Source of the DNA: an uncultured Mesorhizobium sp.
Lineage (GTDB): Bacteria; Pseudomonadota; Alphaproteobacteria; Rhizobiales; Rhizobiaceae
Reading direction: 5' to 3'
DNA: 21,527 bases
NCBI GenBank assembly: GCA_937958475.1
Contig: CALFXR010000212.1
Location: 1-21,527 of the forward strand
The translations under genes were made by a program, and so were the position numbers. The notes beneath the pieces were generated by a model. The model was not told where the DNA came from. It saw only the letters and a list, made by a program, of their open reading frames with translations, and did not search any database. Positions 1 through 9,400 of this stretch are shown piece after piece (position 1 is the first letter of the stretch; every line of letters begins with the position of its first letter).

Positions 1-3000
1 GGTTCTTCACCTCCGGGTCTTCGGGCAGGCCGAAGTCGCGCGACAGCTCGCTGAGGTAGAGCAGAGGCAGCGCCCGGCTGGTGGTCTGCTCGGCGCAGCC
101 GTAGGGATAGCGGTCGAGCGTCATCAGCAGCGACACCACGTCGAAGGCCGCGCTCGGCGTGACGCTGAGCGAGACCTGCGCGCCCTCGATCAGGCTCGCC
201 GCGAGCAGTTCGCGGTCGACCGTGATCGAGCCGCCATTGCCCGGCAGCGAAACCACCGAGCGCGTGGTCACCGGCATTGCCGCAGGCCGGATCGGCATGG
301 CCAGCACCTGCTCGACGGTGACGCCATCGGCGCCTGCGAGCGTGATGGTCAGCCCGGCATCGCCGGTCTTAGTCGCCGAGAGCGGGATGGTCAGCGTCTG
401 CCGCTTGCCGGGTTCGAGAACCAGGCTGTCGGGCAGGCCGGCGGCCTTCGCCTCCAGTCCGCCCGCACCTTCCAGCGCCAGCGCATAGCTGCCGGCCGGG
501 GCGTCGGTGTTGGTGATGTCGAGCGTCATCTGCGCCTCGTCGCCGGGCGCCATGAAGCGCGGCAGGCCGGCGGTCAGCACGATCGGATCGCGCACGATCA
601 CGTCCGACGTGGCGTGGCCGACCGCCTCCTTCGTCCAGGCGACCGCCATGACGCGCACCGTGCCGTTGAACTGCGGCAGGTCGAAGGTGATCGTCGCCTT
701 GCCGTCGGCGTCGAGCTTCACCGGGCCGGTGAAGAAGGCGACGAGCTTCTCCTTGGGCGGGTTGCCCTGGGTCGCCATCATGGCGCCGTCGCCGCCGGTA
801 CGCAGCCGGCCGGTCGCGCCGAGCGAGCCGTCGATCAGCAGGCCGTAGAGGTCGCGCAGCTCGATGCCCATGCGCCGCTGGCCGAAATACCAGCCTTCCG
901 GATCGGGCGCCTTGTAGTTGGTCAGGTTGAGGATGCCGACGTCGACGGCGGCCACCGTGACATAGGCGTCGGTCATCGCCGGCAGGCCGGACACCGTCAC
1001 CGGAATCGACAGCGGCCCGCGCGGCTGGGTCTTCTCCGGCGTCGCCAGTGCGACCGCCAGCTTCTTCGCGCCGGGATCGACCGTCAGCCACTTCACGCCG
1101 ATGGCGCGCGACGGCATGCGCGATTCGCGCGACTCGCCCGGCCGGTAGAGCGTCGCCGTGACATAGGCGCCCGCACCCCAGTCGGCGCCGACCGGGATGT
1201 CGACGGTGGCACCGCCCTCGGGGATCGTCGCGGTGACCGTCGTGAGCAGGCGCTCGGCGCCGACCGTCACCAGGATCTCGCCGGCGAAGCGCGGCGAAAC
1301 CTGCAGCCTGGCGACGTCGCCGGCTGCGTAGGCGTCCTTGTCCAGCGCGATCTCCAGCGCGTCGGGCGTCTCCGTCGAACTCGCCGAGACATACCAGCCG
1401 GCATCGAACTCGTAGCTCGTCGCCGGCCCGTCGGTGTCGGCGGTCTCGACCTCCAGCCGGTAGCGGCCCCAGTCGACGGGAAGCTTCAGCTCGGCCTCGG
1501 CGCCGGTCGATGCGTCGATCGTCCCGTTGGCCACGGCACGGGTGAAGGTCACCGGCTCGTAGTTCCAGTAGTTGCCGTTCCGGTACCACTGGTAGTTGCG
1601 CTCGATGCGCACCAGCGACCAGACGAGGCCCTTGGCGTCCTTGCGCCTTCCTTCGGCGTCGACGGCGATCAGCTTGAAGCCGGCCGTGCCGCCCTGCGCG
1701 ACGGAGTCGCCGTCGAACTGCGGGTCGAGGCCGATCAGCTCGCCCTCGGGCTTGACACCGATGTCGAGATTGCGCTCCACGGCGCGGCCGCCGGTCTCGC
1801 GCATCCTGACCGTGACGTTGGCGTTGAGCAGCCGCGTCGTCGCCGGAAGCTGGTCGACGACGACCGGGAAGGTCGCCTTGCCGTCCTCGCCGACCGCGGG
1901 AAGGCCGGTGAGCGGCGTCCGCGTGGCCTCGCCCTCCTGCTCGTCGGCAAGGCCGAACCAGTAGCCCTTGTAGCGGTTCCATTCGCGCACGGTCGACACC
2001 GTCACCTCGCCTTCCAGCGCGAGGCCGGCGGCGGGGGCGCCGTAGAGATAGCGGCCGTCGACGGTGACGTTCGCCGCCTCGCCGGCGGCGATCTCGGTGC
2101 GGTCGGCGGAGAGATCGAACTCGATCCGGTCGGGCACGAAGTCCTCGACCAGGAACATCTGGGTGGCGACGGCGGCTTCCTTCGGATCGGTATGGACGCG
2201 CACCTGCCAGGTGCCGCGCATGGCGTTGCCGGCCAGCGGCAGTTCGACGGCATGGCCGCCGGCCGCGGCGCCGTCGCTGACGATGCGGCGGTCCTCGACG
2301 CCGTCGGGACGCGTGAAGATGAAGGTCAGCGGCATGCCGTCGACTGCCTTGGCGGCGTCGTCGCGGGCAAGCGCTGCCACGTGGACCGTTTCGCCGACCC
2401 GGTAGATGCCGCGTTCGGTCCAGGCATAGACGTCGAGCGCGCCGGGTGCCGCGCGGCCCTCGACGCCGCGGTCGGACAGGTCGAAGCCGGCACGGGTCAT
2501 GTCGAGGAAGACGAAGTCGGTTTCGGCGTTCTCCGCCATCAGCACGGCCGGCACCATGCCGCCTTCGCCGCGCGACAGGCCGGGCGCGAACTTGGCGCGG
2601 CCCTCGGCGTCGGTCGTGGCGGTGCCGAGAATCTCGTTGTTGCGGGCGAGCAGCGTCAGCTTGGCGCCCGCGATCGGCTTTGCGCTGCCGAGCGAGCGGG
2701 CGAAGACGTTGAGGCCGTCCTGGCCGGTATAGGTCGACAGCCCGATGTCGGAGACGACGAACCACTGCGTGGCGCGCGACTCCCAGGTGTCGCGGCGGTC
2801 GTCGACCGGGGCGGCGGTGAGCACGTAGACGCCGGGCTTGCGCTGCGGCAGCGCCTCGTCGACGGGGAAGGAGGTGGTCACTTCCTTGTTCAGTTCGTTG
2901 GCGATGTCGAGCTTGCCCTCCCAGACGGGCGCGCCCATCTGGTCGGCGATCGAGGACAGGTCGTAGCCGTCCAGCTGGCGCATGAACTGGTAGCCGGAGA

Positions 3001-4213
3001 GCAGCTGCGCCAGCGAACGGTCGCCGATGCGGTAGAGCTTCACGTCGGCGACGTCCATGTTGATCGTCACCACCGGGATGCCGCGGCGGGCGGTCGCCGG
3101 CAGCACGAAGCTGTCGCCGGTGAAGCGGGCGCTCGGCGCGCGGTCCTGCACGTAGATCGACAGGACGACGGGGGTCGAAAGCACCTCGCCGATCGCAGCC
3201 GGCAGGCCCGGGCGGAAGGCGACGCGATAGTGCCGGCCGTGCGAAAGGCCCTCGACGCAGATCTGCCGTTCCTTGGCCTCGACGCCCTTCGGCGCGGCGT
3301 CGTCGACGGTGACGAAATTGGCGTAGTCGACACCGACCTTCACCAGGTCCTCGGAGAACTGGGCGCAGATGCGCGGCGAGGCCGTGTCGGCATCGACCGA
3401 GTGCTCGACGATGCGGAAGCCCTTGCGTGCCTTCAGGTCCTCGTATTCCGCCTGCAGCGACGGCGAAGGCACCAGGCTGAGGCTCGCCTCATAGGCCTGC
3501 AGGGCCGGCCGGAACATCTCGCGGCGGTCCAGGCCTACGGCGAGCGTCGCCAGCGTCTCCGCGCGGACCGCCGTCGACCGCGACAGGAGATAGGCGTTGT
3601 AGGCGGCGCCGGTGGCGTTGCGCTGCAGCTCGCCCGCCTCGACGCTGTTCGCCGGCGTCACGGCGAGAACGGCGCGGCCGAGCTTGTTCCACAATTCGGC
3701 ATCGCCCGGCGAAATGGCGATCGCGGCGGCGAACTTGCCCATCGCGGTGCGCGGGTCGGAGACGATCGCCTGGTCGCCGGCCGCGACGAGTCCCGCCAGG
3801 CCGTCGGTGTCGGCCACGGTCGCAGCGGTCAGGGTGCGGCGATAGAGGCGCGCCTCCTCGACCATCCAGGCCGGAACGAAGGCGAGTTCGCCGGGGGCGC
3901 CGATGTCGGGCTCGCCGGCGAGGTTGACGATCTTGCCGGCCACCGCGCCGCTGAACGGCTTCAGCGTGTTGTAGTCGGACTTGAGGAAGCACCACTTCGC
4001 CTTGGTGTTGTAGGTGAAGGCGCGGCAGGAGGAGTCGCCGAGGCAGATCGACTTGCAGCGGTCGAGGCTGACGTTCTGCTCGGTCCTCAGGTCGAAACCG
4101 AAATAGTCGGCGTTGTCGGTCGTCTCGATCGCGCGGCCGCCGGCGGCCCATGCCGTTGCGCCGAGGGAAAGAAGGACGAATACCGCGGCAAAGACCTGAC
4201 GAACCATACGCAT
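1..4213 (-). CDS. Alpha-2-macroglobulin family protein with N-terminal PAN/Apple-like domain (3' end beyond window)
   Basis: The gene runs right to left and leaves the window after 1404 codons, so its C-terminus is missing. ATG at 4213 is preceded six bases upstream by GGGAG; a second in-frame ATG lies at 4207. A signal peptide (about residues 1-23, ending AWA) has no lipobox cysteine, so unlike E. coli YfhM the product looks soluble and periplasmic rather than lipid-anchored. Residues about 34-90 resemble a PAN/Apple fold, with Cys53, Cys57, Cys63 and Cys75. A long run of macroglobulin-type beta domains follows, including the bait and MG regions ending in the IGVKWLTVDPG-like and QFNGTVRVMAVAW-like segments. 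Near the left edge is the thioester motif CAEQ (Cys1373-Gln1376, bases 86-97) within YPYGCAEQTTSR. Known for the family: bacterial homologues trap proteases in the periplasm and are often next to pbpC. A pbpC gene beyond the left edge is therefore expected but not seen. Confidence 0.95.
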   Translation of the reverse strand, partial: MRMVRQVFAAVFVLLSLGATAWAAGGRAIETTDNADYFGFDLRTEQNVSLDRCKSICLGDSSCRAFTYNTKAKWCFLKSDYNTLKPFSGAVAGKIVNLAGEPDIGAPGELAFVPAWMVEEARLYRRTLTAATVADTDGLAGLVAAGDQAIVSDPRTAMGKFAAAIAISPGDAELWNKLGRAVLAVTPANSVEAGELQRNATGAAYNAYLLSRSTAVRAETLATLAVGLDRREMFRPALQAYEASLSLVPSPSLQAEYEDLKARKGFRIVEHSVDADTASPRICAQFSEDLVKVGVDYANFVTVDDAAPKGVEAKERQICVEGLSHGRHYRVAFRPGLPAAIGEVLSTPVVLSIYVQDRAPSARFTGDSFVLPATARRGIPVVTINMDVADVKLYRIGDRSLAQLLSGYQFMRQLDGYDLSSIADQMGAPVWEGKLDIANELNKEVTTSFPVDEALPQRKPGVYVLTAAPVDDRRDTWESRATQWFVVSDIGLSTYTGQDGLNVFARSLGSAKPIAGAKLTLLARNNEILGTATTDAEGRAKFAPGLSRGEGGMVPAVLMAENAETDFVFLDMTRAGFDLSDRGVEGRAAPGALDVYAWTERGIYRVGETVHVAALARDDAAKAVDGMPLTFIFTRPDGVEDRRIVSDGAAAGGHAVELPLAGNAMRGTWQVRVHTDPKEAAVATQMFLVEDFVPDRIEFDLSADRTEIAAGEAANVTVDGRYLYGAPAAGLALEGEVTVSTVREWNRYKGYWFGLADEQEGEATRTPLTGLPAVGEDGKATFPVVVDQLPATTRLLNANVTVRMRETGGRAVERNLDIGVKPEGELIGLDPQFDGDSVAQGGTAGFKLIAVDAEGRRKDAKGLVWSLVRIERNYQWYRNGNYWNYEPVTFTRAVANGTIDASTGAEAELKLPVDWGRYRLEVETADTDGPATSYEFDAGWYVSASSTETPDALEIALDKDAYAAGDVARLQVSPRFAGEILVTVGAERLLTTVTATIPEGGATVDIPVGADWGAGAYVTATLYRPGESRESRMPSRAIGVKWLTVDPGAKKLAVALATPEKTQPRGPLSIPVTVSGLPAMTDAYVTVAAVDVGILNLTNYKAPDPEGWYFGQRRMGIELRDLYGLLIDGSLGATGRLRTGGDGAMMATQGNPPKEKLVAFFTGPVKLDADGKATITFDLPQFNGTVRVMAVAWTKEAVGHATSDVIVRDPIVLTAGLPRFMAPGDEAQMTLDITNTDAPAGSYALALEGAGGLEAKAAGLPDSLVLEPGKRQTLTIPLSATKTGDAGLTITLAGADGVTVEQVLAMPIRPAAMPVTTRSVVSLPGNGGSITVDRELLAASLIEGAQVSLSVTPSAAFDVVSLLMTLDRYPYGCAEQTTSRALPLLYLSELSRDFGLPEDPEVKN
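86..97 (-). other. Internal thioester motif CAEQ of the alpha-2-macroglobulin
   Basis: Read on the minus strand these twelve bases encode Cys-Ala-Glu-Gln, preceded by YPYG and followed by TTSR. In thioester-containing macroglobulins the Cys and Gln side chains form the covalent trap. An intact CxEQ means this is a thioester-competent member, not one of the paralogues (YfaS-like) that lost it. Confidence 0.9.
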
Positions 4214-4482
4214 CGATTTCTCCCTAGCCCTCGAGCCGGTCGATCTCATTGCAGTGGTCCGCCGCTGTCAACTCGCGCGGATTCTCACTTTCGGGAGACC
4301 GATCGTCACAACCCCACGATGCTCCCGTCGCCGGCCCGGGCCCGGAGGTTGCTTCGTGCAACCTTCCTTGGCAGCGGCGACAGTGCTACGCCTAGGGTCC
4401 ATTTGTGACGGCTGGATTGTGGCCGCTTTACGGGTGGTTCATATGTTCGCGCAATTTTAGCGATTGGAGTAAGTTTGGCGTA
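4214..4482. promoter_or_regulatory. Divergent promoter region between the macroglobulin gene and tamA
   Basis: This 269-bp gap must hold both divergent promoters. A 7-bp perfect inverted repeat (AGGTTGC at 4346-4352, GCAACCT at 4358-4364, loop TTCGT) sits in the middle with no T-run. A weak sigma-70-like pair lies on the plus strand, TTGTGG at 4417-4422 and CATATG at 4440-4445 with 17-bp spacing, 38 bases ahead of the tamA ATG. The pair matches consensus poorly, so it is only a candidate. No clear promoter was seen for the macroglobulin gene. Confidence 0.3.
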
Positions 4483-6405
4483 ATGATGTGCGGGAACCGG
4501 CAGCGCAGGGGAGGAAGGCCCGCAGGCCGCGCTTTCGCGCGCCTCGCCGCGGGCGGCCTGCTGGCGCTCGGCCTCGCCGCGGCGGAGCCCGCGCACGCCT
4601 TCGAACTGTTCGGCTTCACCCTGTTCGGCGGCGACGAGGAGACGACCGACGTCGCCGACCCGCTGCGCTATGCCGTTTCGCTGACCGTCGCCGGTGACGA
4701 CGACCTGCGCGAGGTCCTCGAGGAGGCTTCGTCGCTGGTCGCCGACGAGAAGCGTCCCGTCTCCGGCTCGCTCGGCCTGATCGCCAAGGCGCGCAGCGAC
4801 CGCGAGCAGCTGGTCGCGGCGCTCTACCGCGAGGCGCGCTACGACGGCGTCGTCGACGTCACCATCGCCGGCCGCCCGATCGACGAGATCGAGCCCGACG
4901 CGCAGTTCTCCGGCGAGCCGGTGCCGGTCGTCATCTCGGTCGATCCCGGCTCTGTGTTCACCTTCGGCACGGTGCGCCTCGGCGGCGACGCCGCCGGGCT
5001 CGATCCGGCGCGGTTCGGCCTCGTCGCCGGCGCGCCCGCCGAATCCGACGTGATCATCAAGGCCGAGGCCGAGGTGGTGCGCATTCTGAAGGAGGAAGGA
5101 CGTCCGCTGGCCGCCGTCTCCGGCCGCGACGTGGTCGCCGACCACGAGACGCGGACGCTCGACGTCACCCTGGCGGTCGCCGCCGGGCCGGTCGCGGCCT
5201 ATGGCGAAACGACCGTCGAGGGCGCCGAGACGATCGATTCGGCCTTCGTCGCGATGATGGCCGGGCTGAAGCCGGGCCGGACCTATTCGCCCGAGGAGAT
5301 GGAGGACGCGCGCCAGCGTCTCGTCGACCTCGGCGTCTTCTCCAGCGTCGGCGTCCGGGAGGGCGACGCGCTCGACGCGACCGGCGCGATCCCCGTCAAG
5401 GTCGAGGTGAGCGAACGCAAGCACCGCTATTTCGGCGTCGGCGCGACGGTGTCCAACACCGAAGGCCTCGGCATCGAGGGCTATTGGGGCCATCGCAACC
5501 TGTTCGGCCGCGCCGAGAAGCTGCGCGTCGAGGGCTCGATCAGCCGCATCGGCGACACCAGCCAGTTCGGCAAGTTGAACTACAACGCCGCCGTGATGTT
5601 CGAGAAGCCGGGCGTGCTCGGGCCGGCCTCGAAATTCTACACCAATTTGCGCACCGTCTTCGAGCACCCCGAAGCCTACGACCGCTTCTCCATCAAGGCG
5701 GCGACCGGGCTGGAGTACCAGTTCGCCAAGGTGCACACGGTGTCGGGCGAATTCGCGGTCGAGTGGTCGAAGGTCGAGGACGCGCTCAATCCCGGCGGGG
5801 TGCGCCATCTTCTGGTCTCCATTCCCCTCCAGTATGTCTTCGACAACCGGGACAGCCGGCTGGATCCGAAGCGCGGGTTCCGCGTTCTGGCCTATGCCGA
5901 GCCGACCCACGATTTCGAGAACGGTGCGACCTTCGTGAAGTTCAGGGGCGAAGCCTCCGCCTACAGGGCGATCGACGATGCCGGGAAGTTCGTGTTCGCC
6001 GCGCGCGCCGCGGCGGGCTCGATCGTCGGCGCCGACCTCGCCTCGATCCCGGCCGACCGGCGCTTCTACGTCGGCGGCGGCGGCTCCGTGCGCGGCTATG
6101 CCTATCAGGGCATCGGGCCGAAGGACATGGGCGGCAAGCCCACGGGCGGCCGCTCCTACGTCGAGGGCTCGGTGGAACTGCGCATCGCGGTCAACGACAC
6201 GTTCGGCGTCGTCCCCTTCGTCGACGTCGGCACGGTGTCGACCTCCTCCACGCCGAGCCTGTCGGGCCTGAAGGCCGGCGCTGGCATCGGCATCCGCTAC
6301 CTGACCCCGTTCGGTCCGCTGCGCGTCGACGCGGCGGTGCCGCTCAATCGCGATCCCGGCGATCCGAAATTCGGCATCTACGCCGGTATCGGCCAGGCGT
6401 TCTGA
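4483..6405 (+). CDS. tamA: TamA, Omp85-family outer-membrane component of the translocation and assembly module
   Basis: A 640-residue outer-membrane protein. The start at ATG 4483 (or 4486, also ATG) places a good signal peptide at the N-terminus: basic residues to about 20, a hydrophobic stretch at 21-34, and AHA cleavage near 39. An upstream in-frame GTG at 4405 would add 26 residues that spoil it. GGAG at 4466-4469 is rather far (13 bases) from the ATG. Residues about 50-300 are POTRA-type repeats, and the rest is an Omp85 barrel. The barrel carries the loop-6 signature GSVRGY (VRGY at 536-539) and a terminal strand ending in phenylalanine (GIGQAF). Known role: with TamB it helps insert autotransporters and other beta-barrels and is implicated in lipid transport to the outer membrane. 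tamB follows after five bases. BamA is excluded because there are too few POTRA repeats, it is shorter, and the tamB partner is adjacent. Confidence 0.93.
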   Translation: MMCGNRQRRGGRPAGRAFARLAAGGLLALGLAAAEPAHAFELFGFTLFGGDEETTDVADPLRYAVSLTVAGDDDLREVLEEASSLVADEKRPVSGSLGLIAKARSDREQLVAALYREARYDGVVDVTIAGRPIDEIEPDAQFSGEPVPVVISVDPGSVFTFGTVRLGGDAAGLDPARFGLVAGAPAESDVIIKAEAEVVRILKEEGRPLAAVSGRDVVADHETRTLDVTLAVAAGPVAAYGETTVEGAETIDSAFVAMMAGLKPGRTYSPEEMEDARQRLVDLGVFSSVGVREGDALDATGAIPVKVEVSERKHRYFGVGATVSNTEGLGIEGYWGHRNLFGRAEKLRVEGSISRIGDTSQFGKLNYNAAVMFEKPGVLGPASKFYTNLRTVFEHPEAYDRFSIKAATGLEYQFAKVHTVSGEFAVEWSKVEDALNPGGVRHLLVSIPLQYVFDNRDSRLDPKRGFRVLAYAEPTHDFENGATFVKFRGEASAYRAIDDAGKFVFAARAAAGSIVGADLASIPADRRFYVGGGGSVRGYAYQGIGPKDMGGKPTGGRSYVEGSVELRIAVNDTFGVVPFVDVGTVSTSSTPSLSGLKAGAGIGIRYLTPFGPLRVDAAVPLNRDPGDPKFGIYAGIGQAF

Positions 6406-6410
6406 CGACC

Positions 6411-9400
6411 GTGGCCGTTTTCCTCAGGCGAATCTTCCGCGCCCTGCGGCTCCTGGTCGTGCTCGTGCTGGCGCTCGCCGTCGGCGCGATCCTCGTCTTC
6501 ACGCTCACCGAAAAGGGCCGGGAAAACCTTGCCGGGCTCATTTCCGATCTGGCCTCTTCGGAGACGGCGAAGGTGCGCGTCGGCGGGCTCGACGGGATCT
6601 GGTCGGGCCGCCTGACCATCGGCCACGTCGTTCTCGAGGACGCCGCCGGACCCTGGATGGTCGCCAGGGACGTCGCCGTCGACTGGTCGCCGCTCTCGCT
6701 GCTTTCCTCGACCTTCGACGCCGACCGTGTGAGCGCGGCGCGCGTCGAGGTCGCCCGCCTGCCGAAGTCGCAGGACGGAGAGGGTGGCGGCGGCCTGCCG
6801 GTCGACATCGCCGTGCGCGCCCTCGACCTGCCCGACATCGCGCTCGGCGAAGAGATCGCCGGCGGCATCGCGCGCTTCTCCGCCGGCGGCAGGTTGACGG
6901 CGAAGGCCGCACCGCTCGACGTCGACATCGACCTTTCGCTCGAGCGCACCGACGGCCGCGAAGGCGCCGTCGAGGCGAAGGTCCGCTTCGCGCCGTCCGA
7001 GGACGGGCTCGACGTCGACGTCGAGGGTTCCGAACCCGCCGGCGGCGTCGTCGCCAATCTTCTGCGCCTGCCCGGTGCGCCTGCCGTGTCGTTCTCTTTG
7101 ACCGGCAAGGGGCCGGCCGACGACTGGAAGGGCGAGGGCAGCTTTTCCGTCGACGGCGAGGTCGTGACGACGCTGAAGGGCGGCTACCGCCTGGCCGACG
7201 GCAAGCGCAATTTCGAGGTCGCGGGCAAGGGCTCCTTCGAGCGCTTCGTGCCCGAGACGCTGCGGCCGCTGCTGGCCGGCGACACGGAATTCGACGTCGC
7301 CATGGCGCTCGGCGCGGCGGGCGGCATCGAGGTCGAGCGCGCGACGCTGCAATCGAGCGCGGCGACCGTCGAGGCGAGCGGCTCGGTCGACCCGCAGCGC
7401 GGCAGCGACTTCTCCCTCGATCTCGCCGCGCGTGGCGATCCGGTGATGCTGAGCCTGGGCGAGGGGCCCGACGCGGTCATGGTCGCGATCGAACGCGCCA
7501 CGGCCCGGGCTTTCGGCGACGGCAGCGCGCCGATGGTCGATGTCACGGCGTCGCTTCCGCGGCTGTCGGCCGCGGGCAATGTCGTCACCGCCGTCGATGC
7601 CACCTTGCACTCGGACGCATTCGTCCTGGCAACGCAGACCGGCCCCGTCGAGGTCTCTCTGAAGGCCGGGGCCGTCCAGCCCGCCGAGGCGGCGCTACAG
7701 CCGTTCCTGGCCGCGCCGATCAGCGCGACCGCCGCCGGAACCGTCGGTCAGGACGCGATCGCCATCGACAAGGCCAGCCTGTCCGGCAGCGCCCTGCGCG
7801 CCGACATGTCGGGCGAGGTGTCGCGCGAGGATGGCTCGCTGCGGCTCGTCGTCGAGGCGGATGTCGCCGCCTCCGCCCTGCCGGGCGCGGCGCAGCGCGT
7901 CGCCGCCGACCGCGTCGCGCTCACCGCGACGGTCGCGCGCGATGCCGCCGGCGCGCTCGCCGTATCGCCACTTTCTCTGAAATCGGGTCCGCTCACCGCC
8001 GAAGGATCGGTCGAGCTCACCGGCGAGACGCTCGCCGCCTCGCTGAAGGGCGCCCTGGCCGATGTCGGCCGCCTCGCCGAAGGCGCCACCGGTGCCATCA
8101 CCTTCGCCGTCGAGGCGAAGGGCAAGGCGTCGGCCCCCGATGTGACGCTGACCGTTGCCGCCGATCGCCTGGAAGTGGTGGATCGTGCCATCACCGGCCT
8201 CGAACTCACCGCGTCCGGTGCGGTCGATCCGGCCAATCCGGCGGCGCGGGTGACGCTGAAGGGCGACATCGCCGGCTCGGCCCTTTCCGGCTCCGCCGAA
8301 CTGAAGACGACCGGCGGCCGCCGCGTCGTCGATGACCTCGCTTTGTCGCTCGGCGACAACCGCATCTCCGGCTCGCTCGTCCTCGACGACGCCTTCGTGC
8401 CGGAAGGCACCATCGACTTCGCGCTCCCCGACCTCGGACCGCTCGCCGCGCTCGCCTTCGAGACCGCGGAGGGCAGCGCCGAGGGTGCGATCCGCTTCTC
8501 GCGCAACGACGGCGTTCCCGAACTCGCGGTCCGGGCGACGACGGCCGCCTTCGCGCGCGGTGACATTGCCGCCCGCGACCTCGCCGTCGAGGGCACCGTC
8601 TCCGATTGGCTCCGCGATCCGGTCGTCTCCGGCCGCGTCGAGGCCGCCTCGGTCAAGGCGGGCGGCGCCTCGATCGAGGGCATCGACGTGAAGCTGACGC
8701 GCGCCGGCGAATGGACCGGCTTCAACGGCGGCGCCACGGTTAACGGCATGCCGGCGCGTGCGGCGGGTCGCGTCAAGGTGGAGGGTGGGCGAACCAGGAT
8801 CGAGCTGTCCTCGGCTTCTGCGACCGTCAGCAGGATCGCCGCGTCCCTGGCGCGGCCGGGCGTGGTCGTCGTCGAGAACGGCGCCGCGATGCTCGACGAC
8901 CTGACGCTGGCTGTCGGCGGCGGTTCGGTCGTCGTCTCGGGCACGGCGGGCGCCGACCTCGCCCTCGACGCCCGCTTCTCCGGCCTGCCGGCCTCCACCG
9001 CCAACGCCTTCGCCGCCGGCCTCGGCGCCGCGGGCACCATCTCCGGCACCGCGCGCGTCACCGGCAAGGCGGCGAGGCCGACGGTCGGCTACCAGATCGA
9101 CTGGACGGGCGCGCAGACGTCGCAGACCCGCGACGCCGGCTTCGGCGCCATGTCGATCCGCTCGACCGGCACGTATGCGGGCGACCTGCTCGAATTCACC
9201 GCCAATGTCGGCGACGGCAGCGGGCTCGGCATGCAGGGCGGCGGCAAGGTGCGCCTCGGCGGACCGGCCACGCTCGACCTGGCGTTCTCCGGCAAGGTGC
9301 CGTTCTCCTTCCTCACCCGGCGCCTGGCGGCGCAAGGGCTTGCGCTCACCGGCGGCGCCGAGGTGTCGCTCGCCGTCGCCGGACCGGCGCTCTCGCCGAC

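Noticed and set aside
614..4408. A very long plus-strand open frame opposite the macroglobulin gene.
   Set aside because: It is a GC-skew shadow. Its translation is Arg/Gly/Ala-rich with no domain, while the opposite strand encodes a recognisable protein with a signal peptide and motifs.
4405..4482. GTG 4405 as the start of tamA.
   Set aside because: It would place 26 extra residues ahead of a good signal peptide, and the candidate promoter lies within this stretch.
5484..6410. A possible upstream extension of tamB into tamA.
   Set aside because: This stretch is out of frame with tamA, which is clearly coding through to its stop at 6405. The signal anchor of TamB begins right after GTG 6411.
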